Assembly: GCF_900660715.1 (NCBI RefSeq)
Contig: NZ_LR215047.1
Span: 1 to 64,000 of the forward strand
Length of the DNA stretch: 64,000 nt
Source of the DNA: Metamycoplasma arthritidis
GTDB taxonomy: Bacteria; Bacillota_I; Bacilli_A; Mycoplasmatales; Metamycoplasmataceae
Direction of reading: 5' to 3'
Within the stretch, counting starts at the first letter, position 1; each line of letters begins with the position of its first letter. Under the pieces are notes generated by a model, which worked only from the letters and a program-made list of their open reading frames with translations, was not told the origin of the DNA and did no database searches. The translations under genes were made by a program, and so were the position numbers. Shown here piece after piece: positions 41,661 through 54,100 of this stretch.

Positions 41661-42113
41661 ATGAAGGACATTGTAAACAAGCGTTTTTGAGTAATATTCT
41701 TCACACTAAATCTAGTGACATCATTGATTTATCTAGCCTTTTCTTTTAAGTGGTATTCACTTTTGCTAGGTCATATTGCTGGTGTTATTAGTTTTTTAAT
41801 TTTTATATCGCTCACATACCTTGCAATCAAATTGGTTGTTTTAAAAAAGCCTAATAATAAACTAACTAAAACAAGAGCACTCGCAATCTTTTTGATGTTT
41901 CTTGTTTTAGTTGTAAATTCGCTTATTATTTTAGCTTTTATAATGATCAACCGTTTGGTAGTAACTCATTATGCTAAAAGTAGCGTGCAAATTGGTTTGT
42001 GACCAATTAATATGTTTACTTTTAGCACCCCCTATTTACTAGTAATTTTTGTTGGACTAGTAGATTCTTTAGCAAAAAACAAACAAACCAAAAGAAAGGA
42101 TGAAAATGGATAA
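41661..42113 (+). CDS. MG406/AtpI-like membrane protein of the ATP synthase operon
   Basis: A 150-aa protein with four predicted membrane helices (for example LVTSLIYLAFSF and ALAIFLMFLVLVVNSLIIL). Its place directly before atpB, with an 8-nt overlap, matches the position of atpI in other bacteria and of MG406-type genes in mycoplasmas. AtpI helps assemble the c-ring and carry Mg2+ in other species; function here is inferred from position. The start ATG is at 41661; Trp codons are UGA. Confidence 0.7.
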
Positions 42114-42909
42114 ATTAATTGGTAATCCCCATTGATTAGGCCCTTCAGAAGTTAATGAAAACGTCATTTTTACAATGATCGCTTTAGTGGTCATAACTTT
42201 TATTTTGGCGATTCTAATTTTTGTTGCTATTAAACGTCAAAAGGTCGAAAAAGCTCCTGGGGCTGCTGTTTTATTAGTGGAGCAGCTAATAACCAAAGGC
42301 GATGATTATGCTAGTGATTTACATGAACATCGTTTGGATAAGGCTAATCCCTATTTTATTTCAATTTTTGTGTTTTTATTATTTGGTAATCTACTTTCTC
42401 TTTTTGGTTTTGCTCCAATTGGATCAGCTCTTTCTGCAGTTTTAGCAGCTTCAGCCGTAACATGAATTGTTACTTTTGGTTTGAATGTTATTTATCATAA
42501 GATTATTTTCTTACTTAAGTTGCTTAACCCGCTTGAACTGGCAGGTAATGTTACACCGTTAATTTCACTAACATTCCGTATGTTCGGGAATATTATTGGT
42601 GGTGTTGTGTTAATTACTTTGTTTCATGCTTTTTTAAATTCAATTTGAATCAAAATAATTAATGTTAGTGCCGAAAGTGCCGCTGCTGTTATTAACCCAT
42701 TTGGCATTTTGCTAACCCCAATTTTTAATCTATATTTTGATTTATTTGCTGGGGCTATTCAAGCTTTTGTGTTTATGACTTTAACAATTTCATATTGATC
42801 CGAAGCCTCCGAAGTTGATGTAAAAGAAAAACATCGTGAGAAAATTTCCGAATGACAAGATGAAATTGTTGCTAAAGAAGTAACTGCAACAACAAATATG
42901 ACTAATTAA
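42106..42909 (+). CDS. atpB: ATP synthase subunit a
   Basis: Subunit a (267 aa) forms the proton half-channels of the Fo motor. The essential arginine sits in VTPLISLTFRMFGNIIGG, and the preceding ELAGN and the C-terminal GAIQAFVFMTLTISYWSEA helix are typical. About six membrane helices. AAAGGA lies before the ATG, which overlaps the preceding gene by 8 nt. A charged C-terminal tail of about 30 residues follows the last helix. Confidence 0.94.
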
Positions 42910-42942
42910 TTTTTAATGTTTTTATTTCAAGGAGAAAATAAA

Positions 42943-43215
42943 ATGGAAACAATCGTAAATGGATTTAACCAACCAAATGCTCAAGCAAGCCCCTTAGCTT
43001 ATGGACTTACTATGGTTGCGGCAGGCCTTGCCATTATGGGAGCGGGTGTGGTTTCGGTTGGTCAAGGTATGGCTGTTGCTAAAGCCGTTGAAGCAATTGG
43101 CCGCAATCCCGAAGCCACCTCTAAGATTCGTTCGACTCTAATTATGGGGCTAGCAATTGTTGAAACAGCTTCAATTTATTGTTTTATTATTGCTTTGTTA
43201 ATTATCTTTGTTTAG
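42943..43215 (+). CDS. atpE: ATP synthase subunit c
   Basis: A 90-aa proteolipid of the rotating c-ring. Two membrane helices flank the polar loop (VEAIGRNPEATSKIR). The proton-carrying Glu lies in LAIVETASIYCF. The ATG at 42943 follows AAGGAG and is preferred over an upstream TTG-type start. The N-terminus is about 15 residues longer than the minimal form. Confidence 0.95.
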   Translation: METIVNGFNQPNAQASPLAYGLTMVAAGLAIMGAGVVSVGQGMAVAKAVEAIGRNPEATSKIRSTLIMGLAIVETASIYCFIIALLIIFV

Positions 43216-43236
43216 GAGAAAAAACTACTAATTTCT

Positions 43237-43767
43237 ATGAACTTTAATATCAATCAATCTTCAATATCAGATGCAATTACAAAAACTTTTGGCAATCTAA
43301 CTATTAACTGGCCATTTTTTGTCTTTTCGTTTTTGACACTAATTTTAGTAGTTACCATTGTAACTTTACTAGTCTACAAACCCCTAAAAAAAATGTTAAA
43401 AAACCGACAAAACTTTATTCAAAATAATATTGATGAGTCAATTAAAGCCAAAGAAGCTGCTCTAAAAGTTCAAGAAGAAATTGATGAAAAAATTATTGAA
43501 TCTTCTAAACATGCTAATCAAATTATTGAACAAGCTAAATTAGAAAGAGAAAGAATTATTAATAATGGTATTGAAGTTAGCAATAAAAAAGCTGAAATCA
43601 TTATTGAACAAGCAAATATTTTAGTAACAAAATCACAAGCGGAATTTGAAAACAAACAACGTAAAATTATCGTAGAAAATGCTGTTGAAATCGCTAAAAA
43701 AATCATTGGTCGAGAAATCCGCGACAAAGACAACTTAAAAATGATTGAAGAAATGTTAGAAAGTTAA
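43237..43767 (+). CDS. atpF: ATP synthase subunit b
   Basis: The 176-aa stator subunit has one N-terminal membrane helix (FFVFSFLTLILVVTIVTLLV) and a long charged helix (residues about 55-165) that reaches up to F1. GREIRDKDNLKMIEEML closes the delta-binding end. Unlike many mycoplasma b subunits it has no lipoprotein signal or lipobox cysteine. Confidence 0.92.
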   Translation: MNFNINQSSISDAITKTFGNLTINWPFFVFSFLTLILVVTIVTLLVYKPLKKMLKNRQNFIQNNIDESIKAKEAALKVQEEIDEKIIESSKHANQIIEQAKLERERIINNGIEVSNKKAEIIIEQANILVTKSQAEFENKQRKIIVENAVEIAKKIIGREIRDKDNLKMIEEMLES

Positions 43768-43771
43768 AATC

Positions 43772-44311
43772 ATGTACAACATAAATGACTTAATTTATAA
43801 CTGATCATTTGCTTTGTTTGATTTAGCTAATGATGAAGGCATATTAAAAGAGCTAACAGCCGATGTTGTTAAAGTGATTAAAGTTTTAAAGCGAAATAAA
43901 AGATATTTAGAAATTCTCAACTCATACAATGTTGATCTAGATGTTAAATTTCAAAAAATTGATGAAGCTTTTAGCGGCAACAACATTCATTTAATTAACT
44001 TTATTAAATTGGCTGCTAAAGCGGCTGTTGCTAAGTTTCTTATTCAAATTTTAGTTAGATTTGTTGAAATCTCTAACCAAAAATTAAACGTCAAGTATGG
44101 CACTATTTTTACGACCATTGCTCTTGATGAGGTCAAAGTAAAAGAATTTGAAAGCAAAATTTCTAAAAAACTTAATGCTAAAGTCATTTTAAAAAATGAA
44201 ATTGATCCAAGTTTAATTGCCGGAATCAAAATCAAAATTGATGACTATGTTGTTGAAAATTCGATTAGCGGATATTTAAACGAACTTAAAAAATCTGTAA
44301 TTAAAAAATAA
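43772..44311 (+). CDS. atpH: ATP synthase subunit delta
   Basis: This 179-aa subunit caps F1 and joins it to the b stator. MYNINDLIYNWSFALFDLAN at the N-terminus (Trp from UGA) and the C-terminal DPSLIAGIKIKIDDYVVENS, the standard delta signature, are present. It starts 4 nt after atpF. Confidence 0.92.
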
Positions 44312-44329
44312 CTTAGAGAAAGGAAAAAT

Positions 44330-45913
44330 ATGGCAATCAAAGCAACTGATTTATCAGCAATTATTAAAGCCCAAATCAAAGACTTTAACCAAAATGTTAC
44401 TTTTGATGAAGTGGGCCGCGTTATTACTGTCGGTGATGGTATTGCTCTTGTAAGCGGACTTAATAATGTTGAATATGGCGAACTAGTGCAATTTGAATCT
44501 GGTGTGTTAGGTATGACAATGAATCTAGAAGAAGATCTAGTTGGTATTGTTGTAATGGGCGATGACCGTAGTATTGTTGAAGGTAATTTGGTTAAAAGAA
44601 TGCGTCAAGTTATTTCAACCCCAGTTGGAGATGAACTTTTAGGTAGAGTTGTTAATGCCTTAGCAAAACCAATTGATGGCAAGGGCAAGATTAACACTTC
44701 TTATCATGCCCCAATTTTCAAAGTTGCTCCAGGGGTTATGGCTAGACAAGAAGTCAATGAACCTTTGGAAACAGGAATTTTAGCAATTGATGCCATGATT
44801 CCAATTGGTAAAGGCCAAAGGGAATTAATTATTGGTGACCGTCAAACTGGTAAAACGGCAATTGCAATTGACACGATTCTCAACCAAAAAGGTAAACACG
44901 TTTATTGTATTTATATTGCAATCGGACAAAAGAATTCCACAATAAGTCAAATCGTTGACATCTTAAACAAACATGACGCACTTAAATACACAACAATCAT
45001 TTCAGCCTCGGCCGCTGAAAGCGCTCCACTACAATACATTGCCCCATACACCGGCGTTACTATTGCTGAAGAATGAATGGCTAAAGGTAAAGATGTTTTA
45101 GTTATCTACGATGACCTTTCTAAGCACGCTGTCGCTTATCGAACACTTTCATTACTACTAAGACGCCCTCCCGGAAGAGAAGCTTACCCCGGCGATGTTT
45201 TTTACCTACATTCGCAACTTTTAGAACGCGCCGCTAGATTAAATAAAGAAAATGGCGGCGGATCAATCACTGCACTTCCGATTATCGAAACACAAGCTGA
45301 AGACATTTCTGCTTATATTCCAACTAATGTTATTTCAATTACAGATGGTCAAATTTTTACTAAAGAAAGCCTCTTTAATTCAGGACAACGTCCAGCCATT
45401 GATATTGGATATTCGGTTTCGCGGGTAGGCTCAGCTGCTCAAACGAAATTAATGAAAAAAGTAGTATCAAGTTTAAAACTAGAATTAGCACAATACAATG
45501 AGATGCTAGCTTTTGCACAGTTCGGTTCAGATCTCGATCAGAACACACGAAACATTTTAGAACATGGTGCTAAAGTCTATGAATTGCTAAAACAACCCCA
45601 ATATTCACCATACGAACAAATAAAGCAAATCCTAATTTTATTTTGTTCAAAATATCGTCTAATTAACCCTATTCCTAAAGCTTACATCACCAAATACCGT
45701 GATGAACTTTTAAATTATTTTTTAACAAATTCGAAAACATTGCAAGTGATCTCACAACTTACTAAAGCATCAGATTGAACTGAAGAATTAATTGAATCAG
45801 TATGAGAACACATTATGGCTTTTAACGAGTCATTTATTCCTACTATTCCTAATTTGAATAAGTATCAAGGACAAGAAATTCCACCACTTCCATGGAAAGC
45901 TTACAAAAAATAA
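44330..45913 (+). CDS. atpA: ATP synthase subunit alpha
   Basis: Alpha (527 aa) alternates with beta in the F1 head and binds regulatory nucleotide. The P-loop is [15 protein letters not shown], followed by the [14 protein letters not shown] segment and the signature [20 protein letters not shown]-Trp codons occur at 45074-45076 and 45776-45778, so the standard code would break the gene in three. AGAAAGG precedes the ATG. Its 3' end overlaps atpG by 22 nt. Confidence 0.96.
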
Positions 45914-46767
45914 AACACCGCATTTACTCGGTTAATTCAACTAAAAAAATAACTAAAGCAATGCAGTTGGTTGCAACCGCTAAATTCGGAAGAATAAAAA
46001 ATAATTTCGAAAATGTTAAAGAATATTACAAAAGTGTTGAGCAAATTTTCAATGATCTTATGTTACAAACTACCATTGACATTGACGCACTTTTAAATGT
46101 TAATGCGTGAACATTTACCGCCAAACGAAAACTATATATTGTTTTTGGTTCTGATATTGGTCTTTGTGGTTCTTATAATTCAGAAGTTACTAAAAAGATT
46201 TATGAAGTAATCACTCCTGATGATATTTTGATCGTAATAGGTTCTAAACTCTTAACTTTACTTAAAAAAGATAAATCGTTACATATTATTCAAACCATTA
46301 CTCAAATTGGTGACACTCCAACTTACGACATTGCTAGAGTGATAGCCAATAAGTTATACGATGTCCTTCAAATTTCTTTATTGAGTTCAGTTAATTTAAT
46401 TTACACTAATTATTTAAATCCCATTAAATTTGATGTCGTTGTACAAGAGATTTTCCCAATTACACCAAAACGAGATTCATTAGAAAATAAAGAGTCAAAG
46501 GCCAGAATTGAAGTAGATAAAAACGCGTTTGAACCAAACCCTGATGTGATTTTGAAAAACTCATTTCCAATTTTTTTTGAAGCGGCAATATATCATGCCA
46601 TCTTTTCATCGAAATTAGCAGAAACTAGCTCCCGCCGAACTGCAATGGAACAAGCAAGCGATAATGCCCAAGATATTATTGAAGATTTAACAATTCAATA
46701 TAATAGTTCTCGCCAAGCCAAAATTACTCAAGAAATTACCGAAATAGTAAGTGGTAATGACAAATAA
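45892..46767 (+). CDS. atpG: ATP synthase subunit gamma
   Basis: Gamma (291 aa) is the central rotor shaft. The N-terminal [20 protein letters not shown] and the C-terminal SRRTAMEQASDNAQDIIEDL signatures are both clear; GSDIGLCGSYN lies in the middle domain. The start lies within the atpA 3' end. One UGA-Trp (46108-46110) interrupts the standard-code reading. Confidence 0.95.
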
Positions 46768-46793
46768 ATTTTAAGAGGAGAAATTAACATTAG

Positions 46794-48654
<1,861 letters not shown>

Positions 48655-48660
48655 TTCATT

Positions 48661-48702
48661 AAAAATAAGACACCATGCAAGTTGATGTGTCTTATTTTTT
48701 TT
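48661..48702 (+). terminator. Terminator of the ATP synthase operon
   Basis: AAATAAGACAC/GTGTCTTATTT perfect stem with a 13-nt loop and a T8 run. Confidence 0.9.
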
Positions 48703-48717
48703 ATTGCTTTTTAACAA

Positions 48718-49404
48718 TTATTTTTTGGTACAGAATTCAAAGACTTTAGTAACATTTTCGGTCATACCAACAAAGGTTAATAAATCACCGCTTTTAATAA
48801 TAAACTCACCATCGGGTAAGAACGATTCTGAACCTCGTTTTACTAATTCAACTGAAACGAAATGCTTGTTTCGAAAACCAATATCACGAATTTTTTTATC
48901 AATGATGCTAGGATTGGTAACTACCACCGTTCCTGTTACATAGCCATCTTGAATTTCGGCAATCATCTCAGAGTTTGCGGTGAAACTTGGGTTAGCCACG
49001 ATTAAAGCCACACGTTTGCCTGCTTCTTCTTCGGGGCTAATAATGCTATTTACTCCAATTTGTTTTAATACATTAGCATGTCTTTTTGAAGTTGCTCTAG
49101 CAATGATTTTTTTGACTCCAATTTCGACAAGTGCAGCGACCACTTCAATGTTGTCACTAGTTGCTACAATAACGGCGTCAAATTGATCAATATTAAGCGA
49201 TTCTAAAGCTTTGCGTTCCGCCGAGTCAGCAATATAAATTGAGTCCACTTCATTCTTGAATGGTAACAAGTGTTTTTCGTCTTTATCAATTAAGGCGATG
49301 CGAATGTTATTATCACGGTCGCAAAGTAATTGTTCAGCAATTGCTGAACCAAATCTTCCAAGTCCAATAATACAAATTTCGCGAATCTTTTTAAATAGTC
49401 TCAT
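48718..49404 (-). CDS. Potassium uptake regulatory subunit KtrA/TrkA
   Basis: A 228-aa cytoplasmic RCK protein that gates a KtrB/TrkH-type K+ channel subunit. The Rossmann RCK_N domain starts ICIIGLGRFGSAIAEQL, with the ribose-binding acidic residue in IALIDKDEKHL; the RCK_C domain (about residues 145-226) has VKRGSESFLPDGEFIIKSGD. AAGGAGAA lies before the ATG. The membrane subunit is not in the window. It is convergent with the ATP operon. Confidence 0.9.
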   Translation of the reverse strand: MRLFKKIREICIIGLGRFGSAIAEQLLCDRDNNIRIALIDKDEKHLLPFKNEVDSIYIADSAERKALESLNIDQFDAVIVATSDNIEVVAALVEIGVKKIIARATSKRHANVLKQIGVNSIISPEEEAGKRVALIVANPSFTANSEMIAEIQDGYVTGTVVVTNPSIIDKKIRDIGFRNKHFVSVELVKRGSESFLPDGEFIIKSGDLLTFVGMTENVTKVFEFCTKK

Positions 49405-49465
49405 TAGTTCTCCTTAACCTTGATTGAAATAAATTTTAAGGAACTTATTTTGGAATTTTAACACA

Positions 49466-49488
49466 AAAAAAGCCAAGTATTTGGCTTT
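49466..49488 (-). terminator. Terminator after frr
   Basis: AAAGCCAA/TTGGCTTT stem with a 4-nt loop, followed on the - strand by a T-run (TTTTTGTG). Confidence 0.85.
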
Positions 49489-49499
49489 GGGGTTTTATA

Positions 49500-50051
49500 T
49501 TAAATTGTTAGTAAGTCTTTTTCTTTTTCGTCGGCAATTTCTTGAATTTTCTTGATAGACTTATCAATTTCTTCTTGAATTGCATCTAAATAATGTTTTT
49601 GTAAATCTTCTGAAAGCTCTTTATTAGCTTTAATTTTTTTGTTAATTTCTTGACGAGCCTGACGAACCGTTACTCTTGCTTGTTCGGTGATTAAGTTAAG
49701 TTGTTTTACCATTTCACCACGTTTTTCAGTGGTCATTTGAGGATAGGTGATTCTAATTTGGTGTCCTTCATTTGCGATTGTAACATTTAGTTTGTAGTCC
49801 ATGATAGCTTTTTCAATTGTTTTGGTTACACTCATATCGTAAGGTTTTACTAATAGTTGTAATGGTGAAGCTACTGAAATGCTAGCAATTTCATCTAGAC
49901 TTAAAATAGAATCATAATAATTAATTTTAATTTTGTTAATTAAATTTGGATTTGCTCTTCCGATTACTACTTTAGTTAATTGCGCTTCATATCCTAAAAT
50001 CGCTTTATTAACTAGTTCTTGTAGTTCCATAAGATAAGCATTAAGTTCCAT
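49500..50051 (-). CDS. frr: Ribosome recycling factor
   Basis: RRF (183 aa) splits post-termination ribosomes together with EF-G. The sequences VVIGRANPNLINKIKINYYD and ARVTVRQARQEINKKIKANK are the standard hinge and helix signatures. The start ATG at 50051 is 3 nt after the pyrH stop, behind AAGGAG; pyrH-frr is a conserved pair. Confidence 0.95.
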   Translation of the reverse strand: MELNAYLMELQELVNKAILGYEAQLTKVVIGRANPNLINKIKINYYDSILSLDEIASISVASPLQLLVKPYDMSVTKTIEKAIMDYKLNVTIANEGHQIRITYPQMTTEKRGEMVKQLNLITEQARVTVRQARQEINKKIKANKELSEDLQKHYLDAIQEEIDKSIKKIQEIADEKEKDLLTI

Positions 50052-50054
50052 AAA

Positions 50055-50777
50055 TTACTCCTTATTTGTGATCACTGTGTTTGGGATGTCATTTTCAAGT
50101 GCCCTAATTAGAGCGTTCTGTTCATTGATATCAAAGATAATAATATCAATTTTGTTTTCTTTTGCCATTGAGGCTGCTGTTTGGTCAAGAATTTTTAAAT
50201 TTCTTGCTAAGATCTCATCGTAACTAACACGTTGAAATTTTTTGGCATTTTTGTTGATCTTCGGATCGCTATCATAAACACCATCAACATTATTTTTTCC
50301 CATCAAGATTGCATCGGCTTTGATTTCTGATGCAAACAAGGTCGCTGCGGTATCAGTGGTGAAGAATGGTCGACCAGTGCCACCGGCGAAAATAATTACT
50401 TCGTTATCGTTTAAATATTTAATGGCCTTTTCATTAATATACACTTCGCATACTTTAGGATCCATTGTTAAACTAGAAAGCACTCTACAACTTAGATTGT
50501 TATTTTCAAATCCTGATTGTAAAGCCAAAGCATTCATTGTTGTTGCTAACATGCCAATGTAGTCAGCTCTAACTCTTTGAATGCCATTCTTTTCTGCGCT
50601 AGTTCCTCTTCAGAAATTACCGCCGCCTACGACAATAGCAACTTGAACATTTTTGGCAATAATTGCTTTTAGTTGTTTGGCAAATTTTTGAACAAGTTCA
50701 TAATCAATTGCCAAACTTTTTTCTTTGTTAGCTAAACCCTCGCCCGAAAGTTTAATTAAGATTCTTTTATAATTCAT
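50055..50777 (-). CDS. pyrH: Uridylate kinase
   Basis: UMP kinase (240 aa) phosphorylates UMP to UDP. It starts MNYKRILIKLSGEGLANKEK, with VAIVVGGGNFWRG (Trp from UGA), then FAGGTGRPFFTTDTAATLFA and DGVYDSDPKINKNA. The start at 50777 is preferred over an upstream frame extension because AGAAGG lies 7 nt before it. Cotranscribed with frr. Confidence 0.95.
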
Positions 50778-50804
50778 TAATACCTTCTTTTTTAGGTTAC
50801 TAAA

Positions 50805-50810
50805 ATTGTA
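50805..50810 (-). promoter_or_regulatory. pyrH promoter -10 box
   Basis: TATGTACAAT on the - strand (extended -10 form) lies 27 nt before the pyrH ATG. The 329-nt gap 50778-51106 otherwise holds only this promoter, a repeated TTGTAAACAA (two copies 14 nt apart near 50943-50966) and the terminator of the giant gene. Confidence 0.5.
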
Positions 50811-50981
50811 CATATTATTTCATTAGTATTAATAATAAAAATAAAAAATACTTTTATACAAACATAATTAGTTAAAAATTTTACTCTTTCATTTTGAACT
50901 TTCTAATTACTAGTTATTAAAAATAGTTTTATTTTTAATTTTTGTAAACAAAATCTTGTAAACAACAAGAAAATAAATAAA

Positions 50982-51031
50982 AAACTACACTCTTAGGTTA
51001 TTAAGTTTTTACCATGACCATAGAGTGTAAT
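50982..51031 (-). terminator. Terminator after the giant coiled-coil gene
   Basis: TACACTCT (50986-50993) pairs with AGAGTGTA (51022-51029) across a 28-nt loop; on the - strand the hairpin is followed by GTTTTTTATTT. Confidence 0.65.
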
Positions 51032-51106
51032 TTCACTTATCATTTAAATAATTTAAGGAATAATGTTCCCCATTTTTTATTTAATTTTTGTGTCACAAAA
51101 TATTAT

Positions 51107-54100
51107 CTATTCTTTACTATAAAAATTTAAAAGTTTGAAAGTTTCTATAATTTTGCCAACTAATAAGTATTCAGCATTATTCTTGTACTCATCTTTTCAT
51201 CAATTATTATAAATGTCAATTATATATTTCATAAAATAGGGAATGATTTCATTACTTATTTTATGCCTTCTATTTTTGTCAACAAATTTAAGTTCGTCCC
51301 CCATATAAGTTATATAGTGTTTTAAAAGAGAAAGTGGGGAACCGTTTTTAAGATATTTTTTAATATTTTCTTCTAATTTAGCAATGTATTGCTCATAAAT
51401 AGCATCTTTAACAAATTTATACTTTCATAAATCTAGTCTAATACCTAGAGTTTCTCTATCGGGATTGCTCATATTGTTTAAGAGGTATTGTAAAGTATCT
51501 ATGTTGCTGATGTTTGATTTATATTCATTTACCGTTGATTCTTTAATAGCTTTATTTAAGGCATTAGAGATTATTATAAGAACGAGATACTTATGATATT
51601 CTGCACTAAGTTCAGAAAATTCTTTATTTTCAGACTCGATATAATCTTTTGGATTTTTAACTTTATTAATTCAAGACTCAAAACTGCGCATTTTCACAAT
51701 CATGTCATCAGTTATTTTTCGAATCAATAAATTTGTTTCTTTAACAATATCATTTAATTTTGAACTATTTAATTTAGCATTCAAAACGCTTTTATGTGCA
51801 ATATATTCATTATTATTACTATTATTGATAAAAGTCATTACTTCTTCTGATTTGGCTCTAGCCAAATTAATTAAATCTTCAATATCTTTGAAATCTTTAA
51901 TTGTGTTTTGATAAAGTCACATTGCTGTTGTTTTGGTAAATCATCCATTGCTTGCATCTCTGAATTTTTTGGCACCTTCAACTAATTGTTCTCCTTGCTT
52001 GTCTAATTCTTTAATATGATTAACCATGGTTCTAGTTAAACTATTTGCTTCAACTGCTTTAGTTTTTTTAGCACTTAAATTTTCTAATGTTTTACTTAAT
52101 TTAGCAAATTTTTTCAATTTCTGCACATCTTCACTATTTTCAAAATTATTTATATCATTGATTCTTTGTTGAATCTCATCGCATATTTGTTGATATTTAT
52201 TGATATCGTCATTATTTTTTAGTTCAGTAAGTTTTTGTTCAAGAGAACTCAAGAGACCATTGGCTTGCTCTACAAAAGCATTAACTTGCACTTCAAGAGT
52301 TTTTTGCTTTTCTATTGCATTATTAACGCTTTGCAGTTTATTTACTAACTCTGAAATTTTTCGTTGAATTGTGCTTTGATTCCTGCTATCGCCATTAAGT
52401 TCATTTTTGATTTTTTCCAAATTAAGTTTTTGTTCTTCTAGTGCTTGTTTAGCTATTTCAAGAGTTTGCATTTTATTTTCATCGGTTTCATTTTTTTGCA
52501 TGGCACTATTAGCGTTGCTAATAGCTGTTTGGGCATTGTTCGTTGCTTGAGTTGCCTTTTGTTCATTATCCTCTTTTTTGGCGTCCAATTCTGCTTTTTT
52601 ATTTTGAATTGTTGTTTTGGCAGATTCAATACTTTGCACTAATTCGTCATATTTCTGTTTAGTTTTTGCTTTTATTTCATCATCGATTTCATCATCTATT
52701 TTTTGCTTTTCTTGGTTAGCTGAAGTTATCTTTTCTTGCAGTTTATCCAATTCAGTTTGAAGCTCATCAACCTTGCTTGCAATAATAGCACTTGTTTTGG
52801 CGTTTTGATTGTTAAGGCTAGTTTTTGCCTCGATAATTTCCTTATTTAAGTTTGAAATGCGTTGCTCTTTAGTTTTCTTTTTTTCTCTAGCTTCTTTTAT
52901 TATGTTTTCAAGATTTGAACGAAGCTCACTTAAACTTGCCGAAAGTTCATCGCTTGACTCTTCAAATTTAGAAATTTGGTTTAATAAATCATTTACTTCT
53001 TTTAATAGCCCGTTGCTATTGTCACCAATTTTTTGTATCAGTGAATCTAATTTTTCTATAGTATTTGTGCTAGATAACTCTGATTTCGCCTGACTTTCTT
53101 TTGATTTAAGAGTATCTATTTGTCTTAAAAATTCTTCTCTAGAATCATTTATAGTTTTTTCTGCACTTGCTATAGCGCCATTTGCTGATTTTTTAGCATC
53201 TTCTAAATTATTGTATGCTTGACTAAGCTTAGTATTATTTTTTAAATTATTATTAGATGTCAAAAATTCATCTATGTTAGTTATTTTGGCTCTAATGTTT
53301 GCAATTGCAGTTTGACTTTGTGATCATTTATTATTTGCGACGTCTAATAGAGCGACCAAATCATCAAGTTCTTTTTTTAGCTCTTTTGCTTGTTCTGCTA
53401 ATGATTCAGCTTTTTGATCTTGGGATTGTTTTAGCTCTTTTTTTGCTTTGTCAATTTCTTGGAGTTTTTTATTAATGTCGTTGATTTCATCTACTAGTTT
53501 AGTCTTATTTTCGCTATCATCTTTTAGTTCGCCTTTAATTAAATCATCAAGGCTTTTCTTTTGTTTCTTAAGTTCGCTTTCAGCATCAGTTAACGCTTTT
53601 TCTTTTTGACTATCATCATTAGATTTTTGAATAGCATCGTTAGCTTTATCTAAAGCTTTTTGACTTTCTTCTAGAGGTTTTTTAATTAGCTTTTCATTTT
53701 TAGTTTTTTCTGCGCTGATAGATTGAGTATTTTTTTCTTGTTCTTTTCTTAAACTTTTAATTAACTCTTCAAGTTGGTTAACTTTTTCATTAGCACTATT
53801 TTTGTTAGTTTCATCTTGCAATTTGTTAACTTCAGTTTTTTGGGCTGCCAAATCGCCTTCTGCTTTAGTAAGAGTATTACCTAATTCGTTATTAGCTTCT
53901 TCTTTGGCTTTTAGATCGGTTTTGCTTTTGAAATCATTATTAGCATCTGTTAATGATTTCTTAATTTTCTCAAGTTCTTTTTCAATATTTTCAAGTTTTT
54001 TCTTGTCGCCTTCTTTTAGAAAATCTAATTTGTCTTGAGAACTTTTTATTTGCATTTCTAAGGTTTTTAGTTCACCTTCAACTAATTTTTTATTTTCATT